This document shows positions 23,822-37,100 of a stretch of 64,000 bases of DNA, in pieces (positions within the stretch are counted from its first letter, which is position 1; each line of letters begins with the position of its first letter). Position numbers and translations under genes: made by a program. The notes below the pieces were generated by a model. That model did no database searches, had not been told where the DNA came from, and worked only from the letters and a program-made list of their open reading frames with translations. Source of the stretch: Synchiropus splendidus. Taxonomy: Eukaryota; Chordata; Actinopteri; Syngnathiformes; Callionymidae. The stretch is taken from NCBI RefSeq assembly GCF_027744825.2, contig NC_071347.1, forward strand, positions 22,858,001 through 22,922,000, read 5' to 3'.

Positions 23822-24733
23822 ACCTTTGATATTCTCTTGACCTTATCTTTTTCCATGTAGCCATTGTTTTTTTTACGTTTCTACCTGCAGGGACAGTTGT
23901 GTGTCGGTTCACTGGGATCCAAGTGTCGCCGCTCTGCTTGTCGTACAGTTACACTGCACTGTGTGAGGCATCTCTTCATTCACATGCTGCATCTTGTAAT
24001 AACAAGCTCAGGTGACGGTAATAACATGAAACAACTGCAGTCTAAGAAAAGTGTCATTCTTTTATTTCAATTGAAAATGGTCAGGATGATTGACAGGTGA
24101 CATGGAAAACAAATGTTATTATTTGATAGTTCAAGTGAAATATGTCCTAGTGTGTAATTACACGCCATGTTATGTTATTACAGGATGCAGTACGGCACCG
24201 CAGCTCACTGCAGTGTTGTTGTCAGATTACACTCAGAGGCTTAATCACCTGATTGTTGCGAGGATGTTATTACATTTACATAGGTGTGTTACTGTATAAC
24301 ACCCTGTCGTGCAGCGTCACAACATCATGCAGCGTTGTGCGGTGAAGCAATACAGGCTCCTGAAGTGATGCTTCAGTATGTTGTCAGTACACCTGCTGAT
24401 GTAGTGACTCCATGTGGCAGTGTAACACGCAGGTGTCAAACTCAAACACGTTTCTAACAAAGTCCAACAGAAACCATGTTTAAGACGTTTGTTAGGAAAA
24501 GCTAGCATCTCTGTGGTTAGCTGAGATGCTCAGCGGTTAGCATTAAAAAAAAAACGGAGACACTCGGCTCTTCTTCTTGAAGCACAAACTTCCATCGAAT
24601 TCCATGTCACAGGCATCGATTTAGGGAATTTGCGGACACCCGTTTGCAACACATTACTATCATGTTAGCGTGTTAGCTTGTCATGGTGTTAAGATGAGTT
24701 ACTACCTCGGTTCTCACTAACAGACAGTACATT

Positions 24734-24739
24734 AATAAA
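24734..24739 (+). terminator. smpd3: Candidate smpd3 polyadenylation signal
   Basis: AATAAA about 1.1 kb after the stop codon. No downstream element was verified, and a more distal signal is possible. Confidence 0.3.
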
Positions 24740-27689
24740 GATTAAGGTCCAATCTAATCTAATCTAATACTAGAGGTGGCACTTCCACTTTAGTCAAGTG
24801 GCCTGATTGGAGGAGCTAAAACAGTTGAGATCCAGCTAGCGGAACTGCTGGCTAGCTAAAGTTAGCATCAGGTGGAAGTGCTCTGGTGATGAGGCAAAGT
24901 TTGACAGTCAGTCAGCCATATTAAACTGCATCAATATTTTTCTTGTATTAACGTGTCTAAATCCTGGCTTCAGATAGTACCATGTTTGTGCTATGTCATG
25001 ACAGTTGTTATTACACTATAATTAATGAGGTGTAGTATTCATAAGCCAAAACCAAACGTGTATTGACGTGATGTCTTGACACCTCCGTGTCATTACAGGG
25101 CCTGGAATGACTTGGTGACGCTGCATTTGTGGCTGCACAGCAGGGTGTTAGAGCCACGGCGAGGAACCTCGAGTGTCTTTGTTTTTCTAAACTTTTTATC
25201 CGCCGAAGACCCACACGAGACGTTTGTACAGGCCACGCTTTTTTACACAGATGCCGTTTCGTACTTGGACGCGTCCGGACTCTTGTTCACCCCAGGAAGC
25301 CTGTGGCATGTTTCACGGCCCGGACCCGAGGCTGATGCATGTGGGACCAGCGTGTCGGTTTACAGCTCGCCAGTTGTGTTTGTGTGTGACCAGCTGCTCG
25401 GACGCTGCTGCATGTGGCGGCGCCGAGGATTAGAGCAGAGATTAGAGATTACAGGTGTGATGTTTCTGAGGTGAATCTGGGTCACTTTAGGCTGGAGGAG
25501 AATCTGATGGAAGCAATTTGATCAGATTCCAGAGGTTATTAAGTAGTTTATTCAATCTGAAGTAAGTCAAGAAAAAGCATAAGATTAAGTTCATTATTTG
25601 TTCATTTTGATTTGGAGTTTTTACCATAAACAAAACACTTTCTTCCTGCTGTTTTTCTAGATTTAAAAAAAATATATTTTGAGCTTGCTTCATGTTAAAA
25701 AAACAGTCAATTCAAACGTCTTTCTTATATATTATTTTCTTAACTTGAAAGCTTTGATCTTAATATCATTACAAATATCTTTTCCGTCTCTTCACTTTCA
25801 TTTTCTTAGTAACTTAAACTGATTATATTTTATATTATTAAAGCCATTTTTATATTCTGTTTTTATTTGCTCTCATTTTGAGGTTTATCATATTTAACTT
25901 TGTTTTGATGTCTCGCTGCCACTGTTATATATACCTATTAATATGAAACACTTGTTTATTAGACAACTGAGAGCTTTTAAGAAAAAATTAATATACATGC
26001 ATGTAAATATTTTAAAATGATGCATTTGTTATTCTAAAACACAATATTTAAATATTAGTTATTTAAATTTGTATTCTGTCCTTTTCTTAGCGTTGTTTTG
26101 CATTCCAGGATGATTTATTCTTAACTTTAAAAAGAAAACTAATGATTTTTATTATTTAAAAATCTGGTCATGGAATAATGTGATGACATCAATAGAAATT
26201 TAAAAAAGAAACTTTAATAAGTTAAAATTGGAAAATTCTCAATTATTAATTGATGAATTTGAATCGTGACTCAGACTCGGCTCCATATTATACTTCACTG
26301 TTTAAATGTTATTTTGGTGCAGCTGGGTGATCAGTGATGATGATGATGATGATGATGAAGATGAAGAAGGCGGCGGTCTCCCTGTCCCTCCGCACTCCTC
26401 CACCTTCCTGGGAGTGAGAAAGTGTCTCTGCATGTCTCCTCTTCATCACGATGAAGGGTCAAAACACTCGGGAGCTCTGTGTTTACAAACTGCTTTTTTA
26501 AGACGTCCTGCCACTGAGAGGCGGCGAGAAGGTGTGTGTGTGTGTCTGCAGCGTCTCCGCCGCTGTGCAGTGTGTTTACAGTATCAGGAGAAGCTGCAGC
26601 AGTGTGCGCGAGCGCGCGTCCACCTGACCTCCACCGGTCACATGACTCCACCTGTGTCTCCTCTTGATAATATACTCTTCTTCTAATGAAGCTGCGTGTC
26701 GCCTCCTTCTTTCACGACTGTCACAGGACCAAACATGAGCTGCTTGGAGGAGGTCTGCCTTGTGATTTTGTTTCGTCATGTGATGTTGGATTATTGAATG
26801 AATGACGGGGGACGACACACAATGGTGCTTTACGATGATAGCTCTTCTACAATATGTCATCGCTCAATGTGATGATCAAATGCGAAGTTTGTACCTGTGG
26901 TGAAACTAGCGTGTGACTGCTGTACAGATGTTGTTCGTGCTGCCCTCACGTGATCTGTGGCAGAAACACACCCGTACACACGGATCGTGCGAGTGAATCA
27001 AGTCGGTCAGAATCTCAGTCATGCGCAGAGCTCGCCGGTGTTTGTTTGCATCGGAACCATCACAATAAGAGCCTCGCCTTCTTTATTAATTCTCTATGGA
27101 TTTTCTATATTTTTACGGCACGTGCTGCGAGAGTAATAAAGAAATTATGAATCAAAAATATTGGTAAATAGTAATAGACTTTAATTAAAACTCAGAGTGA
27201 GTGGAAAAGCTCAAATTGAATACTATATTTTATACTATAACATATAATAATCTTTAAAAGTTTGACCAGTAAAAATAATTAACTGCATTAATTTCACGAA
27301 GTAACAGTTAAACGAATACTTTGAATCGTTAAAATAAATGTAAAATAACTGACAATCCATTGAAATGTGTGTCATTAATAAAAATTATTATATGTGCGAA
27401 AAAAAATCCTGAAAGCTACTTGACAATGAGAATAACATTTGAGTGTTTTATTGAAAATTGTATTGGATTATAGAAAGAAAATGTATGGTTTACATCAATG
27501 AAACAAAAAAAAACAACAACAGAATAACCGGAAGCAAACGTTTTACACTCACGGTCTGGTCTGCTCAAATTTAGCACAACGAAAATCAGCTGTATTTATG
27601 AATTTCGTGATTAGATTATTGATGACAAGCCATTAAAAGGACAGTCTAGCAAGTTAGCTTTTGCGATTTAGGCGAGCCAAAGTCTTATC

Positions 27690-28140
27690 TTGAAGGTCTC
27701 TCCCGGATGTCGCGCGGTGACTCGGCACTTTCTGGAGGGAGCGGAGGAAGCCAGTCGGAACATTTCCCTTCTCTGGTCCACATCTGGCAGCGCTGCGGTG
27801 TCCGCCAGCGGCCATATGTAACGTCGAACCATTCATTCCAGCGTCGGAGTGTTTGTGGGAGCAGTCGGAACCGGACCTGTGCGTCTTCAGCGTGGACCGC
27901 TGCGGGTTCTCTTCACGCCGTCGGAGCAACTCTTTGGACCGGAGCCGGGTGGTGACAGCGCGGAAACATGATCGAGCGACCAGAGACCGCGGTTCCGAGC
28001 ATCGCTGTGAGTCCATTTCCCCTCCACGGGAACCAGAATTCTTCCACGGTTACCGCTCGCTTCACCAACCATCGACATTATTAGCATTAGCATCTTCAAC
28101 TAGCACTAGCGTTAGCTCCCGTACAGCGCCCCGAGAGAAA
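27690..28140 (+). promoter_or_regulatory. septin7: CpG-rich septin7 promoter and first exon region
   Basis: CpG density rises sharply after AT-rich DNA and surrounds the first coding exon. No TATA box is obvious, as expected for a housekeeping CpG-island promoter. The transcription start cannot be fixed. Confidence 0.55.
27968..28006 (+). CDS. septin7: septin7 coding exon 1 (predicted)
   Basis: The ATG opens [13 protein letters not shown], followed directly by GTGAGT in a CpG-rich block. It joins exon 2 in phase 0. Chosen because it is the only ATG-plus-donor combination I found in the promoter region that keeps the frame; transcript data could show another first exon. Confidence 0.7.
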
Positions 28141-31100
28141 GAACATTTGTAGTTTCCCCTCGAACGCGAAATAAATGGAGTCAAATCGGTTTACTACCGC
28201 CGAGGCAGTAATGAACGCGCCCCACTTTGAGTTTACTTCTTTAAACACACACAGAGTGGTTTAGGTGGGATGGTTGTCACTAAATCACATACCGTCAACT
28301 GCCCGGTGATTCGGTCCCGCTCCGTGAAGCGTCCCTCTGTGACGCTCGGATCCTGAGCCAGGACGCTTTTTATGGTCTGCTTTCATTTACACCGCGTACA
28401 TCCATGAATGGGCTTCCTCTGTTCTTCACCCGCTTCCCTGTGCTGGGTTCCATTTCTGGAGGAAGCTTACTTGGATGCCTCCTCCGGACACTCCGGTTGC
28501 CTCCCACCCTTGTTAAGTGGCCTTTGCCATTGTCAGACTAGAGTGATCGTCTCTCTTCACGCTGCTAAATCTTCATGTTAATGTCCGTCATTAGAAGGTC
28601 TCCAGCCATGTCTAGTGTCTCGCCAGTCTCAACACAACCTGGACCTGGTCAGTGGCTCGGATGGTGTCGGGGGTAGGATGGGAAACAGGAGAGTTGGTGA
28701 GATGCCAGTGACAGGAGTAATGGAAACCCTACGAGATAGAAGTATGGTGGTGTCCGTAGCATTTTTAGTCTGCGGGATGAAAAATTACAAGTATTTAAAC
28801 TGAATTTTAAAGAAACCATGTTTATAAACATGAAAAACAGAAGCCTACATAAGCAATTAAATGAAACAATTCATGAGAATTTTTAAAATGAACTAATTCA
28901 TTTCAAATATTTATATATATTTCGATTTCACTTGCAGTTAAATGCAAGATAAATTAAATATATCGGTTGATGCTCAAAACTTCAGGAGACTTGAAAACAT
29001 CTACGTTAAGAATGCGTCATTATATTATTGTGACAGAAGCTGAAGTTGCGTCAAACATTTTGCCTTTGAGAACTGGAAATATGTGTGTGAGATTCACTGG
29101 AAGTCATGTGAGCTGGTAGCTGTCGTCGGCCCACCCATGCTCCGTACCCGGATTCTCCTCCAGCTTCACTCTCTCCTGCAGTCTGGCTTCTATCAAGAAC
29201 CGTAACTGACATTGAATGGGAGTTTGCAAACAGCAGCTGGAAATAGTGAAGAGCATCAGCTGCTGGATGATGCACGCAGTTTGGGGGAGGGGGTGCGTGT
29301 GTGTATGATGTCAGTGGACCGGGCAGCTACTATCACCACGGGGTCAGGGGGGGGTGGACTCCGTCCTTCCGGGATCATCTCTTCTTCTCTGTGCAGGATT
29401 GAAAGTCCTCTGCTTCTGTTGTCATGTGAGACCTCAGGTTTATTTCCCTCTGATGTGGAAGATGAGGCGCAGACTTTTTCGCAGAACGACTGAAGTGTGT
29501 GTGGGATATAACAGGATTATCATGTGTCAAAGTCGCATGCTCCAGCTGAGCGTGTGTAATCGACCTGGAGCTTTCACTGCTCCGAACGTGGCTGAGTTTG
29601 ACCCGTCTTTTTGGACTCGCATCAAGTTACCACTGTGACATGTGAGAACCGGCCATGAAGGTGAAGCAGAACTGTGTCGGTAGAATCTTATGTAACCACT
29701 CTCACACAGAATCCCACTCGCTCACGTGTAGGTGGATCCAACATGGAGCGAGTGGAAATGGCTTGAGGGGACTATTGACGAGCGGATGGATCATTTCCAC
29801 CTCGGTCTGCATCACTGGATTTCCTATAGAAGTCACGTGTGGGGTCTCGAGTGCGAGCCAGTCTGCTGTGTTGCAGCTTCAAATAAATATGAACAAGGAT
29901 CAGATGCATCTTTAATGAGCTCCATGGGTAGAAAGATCTCCGCTTCTTCCTTGATGGTGGTTGAGCTCGGTACAGTAGGGTCCAGTCTGCCTCCCTGCTG
30001 TTGGTGAGTCCAGTTCAGATGGAAGCAAATGGGAGAAGCACCAGTAGTAAGGTGCTTTAGCTAGTGACTGAAAGATGCAGGAAAAGAGCTTTGGTGTGTC
30101 TGGACCAAGCTAGCTGACAGTGGCAACACGATGAGGAAGCAAAAGGATCAGGTTCAGTAATGGCGAGACACTTCATCAATAGCCAAACAGGTCATTTAGT
30201 TCGACCACAACTGTTCACAGGTGGGGCAGAGGAAGTGAAGACTGAGCAGTGAAGTGGATTCAATTTTGTGATCATGTATTTGAGAAACACTGCGTCATCT
30301 CATGAGCATTTATTGGACCTTAAATTCACTGAAAGCAAGTGATGGAATGTAGGTCACGTCGGTGCCCCTGGAGGAGCCGGCTGTTATCTGTGTTCAATCG
30401 CAGATGGGCCCGGTCTGAATGCGGCTTGTTGAAACGGCAGACCCCTCGGTGGTCCACCGCTCTGATGGAGCTGGGCCGAGCCTGCTGAGTCCAGTCACCA
30501 GGAAATCAATTGTGTTTGCCCCTCGTAGCGTGCAGCCCAGAAGAGTGGGGGCTGGGATGGCGGAGGGACAGTGTTCCCCTGTGAATGGGAACCCGAGTTC
30601 TGTGCTGTGGAGCTCATGACTCGCCAGCCGGACCTCAGAAGAGCCTGAGATGTTGGGTTAAAAATGAGCATTCCGAGGATGAGGATCAGCACCTCCCGTC
30701 GCCTTGACTCCACCTTTGTTAAGTGTTCTGGTCTTGTCCAAATAGAAGTAGCCCGAGAACAAAACAAAAGACAACCCTAAACTTGACACTGCTCCTCGCA
30801 CCGTCTCCACATCAGGCTTCCTCCCCTCACTCTTCAACCACGACCACCCTTCTCTGCAGTGTTGTGTTTATCTCAGCTGCACTCCACTTCAAAGAGTCTC
30901 TGCTGGTAACACAGAAATGCTAATTACAGAGTCCCTGAAACAAGTTTGCACTTAAATGTGTGTGAAGCTCTCACAACAAATATCACGGTAGCACTTGGTC
31001 GCCGCAGACCAGAGGTCAGCGCAGCTTTCTCGGGCTGCAGTTTTGTATTTGCCGCTCAAAGCTAATCACTGTGTTTTCTCTCAGCAGCGTAACCTGGAGG

Positions 31101-34100
31101 GCTATGTTGGATTCGCGAACCTACCCAACCAAGTGTATCGGAAGTCTGTGAAAAGAGGATTTGAATTCACCCTGATGGTCGTCGGTAAGTGCTCTTTCAT
31201 GTCATGTGTGCTACATAGGAAGGACTAGTGCTACATGTGGACCTGCAGGATTGTGTTATCATTTCATGCGAGTTATGTCACCCCTGACATGCGTGATTCA
31301 GTCTACGTGTGCAGTCGCGAACTATAAAAGCGTAATTTTGGTGTCAACTTCTGCCTGAGAATGTAGTTTTGCTCGGTGCTACAGCTTCATGTTGCTGGTG
31401 TCAGCAAGTGACGTCATTGGTAGATCATCATAAGTCTGTCCGACGTATCTCTGGAGAAACCTGACAGCTGAGACCCCCCTGGTGCTATACAGTGCTTTAT
31501 GGCAGGAAAACCTATGCAGAAAGTGAAAGTGGGGCTTATTGAGTTGCATAATCTTTTTTATGTTTAATTTTTTTAGACAACTGGTCATATCGATAGCACT
31601 AAAAGAGTAAATGTTAACGGCAGGTAATCCCTCATGTGTGGGGCCCGAAGTAACCAGACACCAGTGCTATCTAATATTTTGGAACGTCATCATTACAGCA
31701 GACCTGTGGCCAAAACGTCTGCTCTGTGAGTGACATAGCTCCAGTGATTATGAGCAGAATAATGACATCTACTACAGCTAAGACTGTTGCTCCACAACAC
31801 ACAAGGGCTGAGTTCTTCATATTCGGTGGTGAACACAGATCAACGCCAAAGAGTTTCTGATGTTAAGGTTTCCTGTTTACTAAACAGCCACCATGAAATA
31901 GTTCCTCATCAGGGACAAAAGAAAGCGGAGGCTTTGGAGGAGAACCAGAGGTCCACAATCAAGTAGATCCAGTTCCCGGCAGGCCTCGCAGATGGGGCCC
32001 CTCGGCCTCCTTTCTCCGATAATCTGGGCTCTTGCCTCACATACCCCTGCTCATCCAAATTTCAGGCTTATCACGAGGCATCGATGTTCACTGCCACATC
32101 CCTGCAGAGAGAGAGGAAGATTAAACTGTCAGAGAAACAGTCCGGTGAGTTTGAATCATCATCCAACAGTTGGTAGTTAAAAAAACCAAACTCAGGCTAT
32201 CGTCAGGAGTGCAAGTTATTGAATTAAAGCATAACCTCCATAACTCCAAAAGCGGAAACCAACAAAATACACAATGCATTATTCTGCTCGGCATGTGGGC
32301 TTCAAGGATCCCAGCAAGGTTTTCTGCTGGAGAGTGTTGCACTCCTAACTAGGTGCACCCCAGTCCAGGGTGTTTGGGGGATCATTATGGTTCTCCTAAA
32401 ATACCTCAGCAGCAGCTTCCTTGTGAAATGAAAGCAGCCCAGGATAAGCCTCTGTCGTCGGCAAACGCTACTCGCATATTCCTGCCGGAATAGAAAGACT
32501 GATTTTGACTGGTTCATGTCGGGACTGCGAGACCTCGACTACGGAATTTCTATAGAGTAAGTGGAGCGCAGCAGCTGCCAGAGAGAGAGTCGGCTGTTTA
32601 AATAAACAACATCAAGAGCAATGATTGGACTCTTGAGGTTCCACTGAGGTCTAGTAAATTTGTGGCTTTTGTATTTAGCGGAAAACAAAGTCACCACAGT
32701 GTTTGAGGCTCATGTGAGAGGGAGATGATGGCGTGTCATTAAAGTAGGAAAGGCTCCATCATCATCTTCTTGAGGTTAAAAACGTTGCTCTGAATGAAGT
32801 CTGCTGTTTCATGAAGTGCTTCTCCGCCTGGAGTGAGTCCAGCGCAGGACTGAAGGCTCCAGAGAATCCAGAGTTGATGTTGGATGAGGATTCTGGCATC
32901 TGAAATGCAAACTGAAGGGGAATCATGAAACAGGAAATCTCAAGCTGAAGTTGTGATCATCTAAACAGACTGAGGTGAAGCTTGGTGAAACGTGGACCGC
33001 GTGGCCCGTTGCCGACATGTAAAGAGCGGAGGAGAACGGAAATACCAGTGTGAGGACGGGAAAGAAGAGCTGATTATGTTGGCTTTGAGAAGCAGCCAAT
33101 CGGGCCCACAAGCAGAACTGTGGAGGCTGCTGAGCTTGGCATGTTGGTGCAGTGTGAAAGCTGGGCTCGGCTCAGAGGCCCAGCTTTGTTCCTTCAGTCG
33201 TTCTCGAGGCCACACATGGTCAAGGGTGAAGAGACTCGAGCCGAAGCTCCTAGGTAACTTGATCAGATTCCAAAATCTCAGAACCTTTTACTGTTATATA
33301 AGTTTCTTGGAGTTTTGATCTGATCCTCAATTCATGTGATGTTGTCTCCGTGTATAGAGCCCAGGAAAATCCTGCTCAACTTGTGTGTGTGGTAACTGCA
33401 ATCCTAAAAAATAGGCCGTCAAAAAAAGCTGCTGAGGTAAAGAAGCCTGGACGTCCCTCTCTCCAGAAACATCCTGGGGCCTCCTCCGGGCTGTCTGGAA
33501 CACCTAAGATGTACTGGAGACATTTTGATGGCTTTTTTGGGAATTACTTGGACTGTGGGAGGAAACCAGAGTGCCCAGAGGAAGCCCACACGCTTTAACC
33601 TTTAATCTGGATTGAGATGTTTGATTCCCATTTACTTCCATATTAGTCACGTCTGGCCTCGATTAATGAGATGAATGAAATGTGGTGTGTGAGCGTGTTA
33701 GATGTGTCCTGAGTGGAGGCCAGATGAAGATAAGGCAGCTGAAATATGAGCCCTAATACGTCTGTTGGCGCGGCAGCTGAGATTAACAGATTGTAATGGT
33801 ATTCATCTGCAGTCGGCCGCCTGTGGAAAACATAATGAAACGTTTGCTGCACTTCATATCCTTACTGAAGATGACATTTTGATAGTTGCAGGAGCTGGAA
33901 AGACTTTTCATGTGGAAAGAAGTTGTCAAAATTGTAGGAAATTGAAGTCGTGCTGGCATTTGGGAAATCCCCTCTGTGTGCCGTCATGTCACTCCAGACA
34001 CTCAGAGCAACATTCCTGTATTTTATTGCTGATGTCGACCACTTGACGCAGCATTACACACCTGAGTGTGTCTGTATTCTTTCGCTAATCTGTGTGTCTA

Positions 34101-37100
34101 CTTCTCCTTTCGGTCTTGCAGCTCAAGTCATTGAAGGAGGTAGCTTTACTGCTTTGGCGTGGTGAGCACTCCCCAGCCTCTGTGAAGAAGGTTGCAAGCA
34201 ACTCTGGGAAATCAGTGTCTGAGATTCTATTTTAGATTACAGAAGTGATGTCACTCTTCTTATCTTTTTTTGTCCTTTCTGTCTCAGTCATCTTAAACAT
34301 TTATGGTATTCAGGACGTGTGTTGAGCAGCTTTAGTCTGTTGCGTCACGTGTGCTCTGGTGTTGAGTTTGAATGCTTTGTTTCAGAAGAATCTGTGTTAT
34401 CTTAGCTAACCACTAACTTGCTCAGTAGCATGGCCATAAAACCAAGAGTTGAAACTAAAAACTCACTGCTCCCAAGGAAACTGACGTTGAAATATAGAGA
34501 CTTGGTCTCTATATTTACTCTCCATGATCAATCCACAAGAGGTGTCTGATGACGGATGGTCATCAAGTGAGTGGGCTTGACCCCATTATTCAAGTGCTGA
34601 TGTTGTGGTGAGCAGTGTTGGGGGCCCTTGAGTCTGGTGCCTTGGGTCGCTCTGCCATCTGCTCATTGGTGATCTCAACCACTGACTTGATCATGGACCT
34701 GGATTTCCCGGGCCACTGTAGTGACCTGACAATGTCAACCTGGTCTTGGTCACATGGGGATAAGACGCGGATAAAACAGTCACAATAACTAGACTAGTGG
34801 CTTTATCCTACACAAAACAATCCTCTAAATACTGAGTGTACAAGAGTTGGGATTAGAATAATCCTCTCATAATCTCGTTTACATTTTTATAGTCCCATTA
34901 TTGTCTCAAGCTGACATTGCACTTGCTTTGCCTTTGAAGTTATAGCCAAGCAGCAGAGGGTGGAGCCAGTCCTCTGAACATTTACCTGCTGTAGAGATGT
35001 CAAGACTCGTTTGATCCATGTTGTTGTGTTGTCCAACAACTGAGTCTTGCAAATCCACCCATCTGTTTGTTGTGAATGGTCTCGTAATAAGAACTGCTCT
35101 AGAGACTTGCTGCAAGAGAGGTGGGGTCTGTTATGATCCCTGTTGTGATCCCTTTTCAACTTTTTCAAGTGGTTCTCCTGTGTGTTTGATTTCTTTTGAG
35201 AAGTGTGTATGTTGTTGAGAGATCAGGCCACTGGAGTGACTTGAGAGGTCCGTTCCAAACTAGCCGCATTGGTTCATGAGTCTTTATGTGGAGGTGTTAT
35301 TCACGTGAATCAACTGGTGCATCAGTGTGGGAGCAGGGGCTGGGGTGTGTTTGGAGCATCTGGGGAGCGGCGTCATTGCATGGCAGATGGTGTGTTTTGG
35401 GTGGAGATGCATTGAACTGTCACAGTTATCGGTCATCATCCTGGATGACAAGTAGTTTGGTTGCGAGATCCCCTTTGCTTTGTGACATTAAAGTCCCTTC
35501 TACTGGGATTGTGCCTATGCGGATCTCGCCTGAAAGAAAATAAGGGAAATGGTTTGTGTTCCTGGTGGTTTGTGAGATTCATATGCTCTTTTCATAATGT
35601 TAAAGTACTGCTAACCTGCTAGCATGTTGTGCACTTTCTGTGGTGACCTACTTTTGAGCCGCCTTGACAAACGCTGTATTTGACGTCAAATTACAGCAAA
35701 CAATTACGGGAGACCCCAATTCGCGTTTGGTGTGAGCCTACCATTGAAGAGCAAGATGACCTTCGCCTGAAGACGCCTTGCTCCTTTTTTGGAACATGCA
35801 TGAGGGAGGAGCTGTAGCAAAACGTTACAACGTTAAAACTGACTTAAGCGCAGACCGGAATATCAGAGGGATTGATGGCCAGTGCATCATCAACCTTGAC
35901 GTGCATTGTTGCCAGATGACGGTGGTGTGTCGACCAGGCATGGGTGCAACAGGACTCTGTCGCTCCCTGATTAAGAATGTCACCTGCTAGACCAGTGTTT
36001 TTCCCTTCGGCCATTCCTGAACTTTCTCCTCATCCACTCCAAATCCCTCTCTGTTTTCCCAGCCATTCTGCCTCTCCGAGGGGGAAAAGCCTGCTTCCTT
36101 CCTCTTTGTCCAGCTGGCCCGTTCAATAGAGCTCCTGGAGAGACTTGTGAGATCCACTGCCAGTGAGTCGGTCAGAGCAGCCGGTCGACTCGTGAGACAG
36201 GCGAAGAGAGGAAGCCATGTCAGCTTCATGCTGCTGCTTCTCTTCCCCCCCGGAGCAACATCAGCCACCTCGTTTGACCCCAAAAGCAAGTTGGGACTTA
36301 AGTGCTCATGAAAGCAGATGAACAGGTTTAAATCATTTCATTTACGACTCAGACGAACCAAAGGTGGAAGTAGTGAAACCAACGGAACAAAATGTCAACC
36401 TCAATTGTTGTTCAGAGGATCAGAGTTGCGCTCAGAACTAATGACGTTGTTTAACAGCTCCTCTTTTGACCAAAATGTTGCACCATAGTTTGTGTTATTG
36501 GGACTTCAGGCTTTAGAGCGCTGTGTTAGGGTGACTGTTTTTTAGCCATGATCATACCCGCAGCCATCCCTGGAATCATGTGACCCAAGATGCCTGTAAT
36601 ATATAGCTTCATAGCTCGACAATCTTTAGTGACTAGTACAGTGTGTTTCAGATCATTTCTCGATTTTAGGAAATGTGGGAAGTTCTGCCGTGTCAGTAAA
36701 GTTTAAGGTGGAATGCTAATTTCTGAGAAAACGCTGTGCAGCACCACTCAGGCCTCAACATTTCTGATCATCTAGTAAGACTGTAAGTCGTCCTTCTTGC
36801 TGTCTGTGGTTCTGTTCTCTTCAAATGCATGTTTAGGTTTTCAACTGTGTGTGTTTGTGTTGGGCTTACAAGCACGTAGGCAGATAAGACTGTCTGACAA
36901 GCTTAGGTTTGACTCGCTTGCCTACTGACCTCGCTGGAAGTAGTGAGTGAAGAGGAGGGCTTTGCTCCACTTAATCTACCATCTTACACACACACACACA
37001 CACACACACACTCCTTTTCCCCCTTAATTCCACTTACAGGTCTGGTGCTGACGCATGACAACTAGTGCTGTAGGTGGTGGTTAGTCAATCAAACTCTATT

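Larger units (their letters stand above)
23603..27690 (+). other. smpd3 3' UTR and intergenic DNA before septin7
   Basis: No gene is supported. The 3' UTR end is uncertain; AATAAA occurs at 24734-24739 and 27135-27140. The stretch contains (CT)n(CA)n at 23781-23820, a hAT-type end motif CAGGTGTCAAACTCAA near 24431, AT-rich DNA at 25500-26290 and a (GAT)n run at about 26336-26358. Confidence 0.7.

Noticed and set aside
25076..25474. 132-codon frame downstream of smpd3
   Set aside because: No conserved motif, no splice context and no plausible promoter; likely chance in GC-rich DNA.
26306..26686. Frame with an Asp run
   Set aside because: The Asp run is a (GAT)n microsatellite; the rest has no homology that I recognise.
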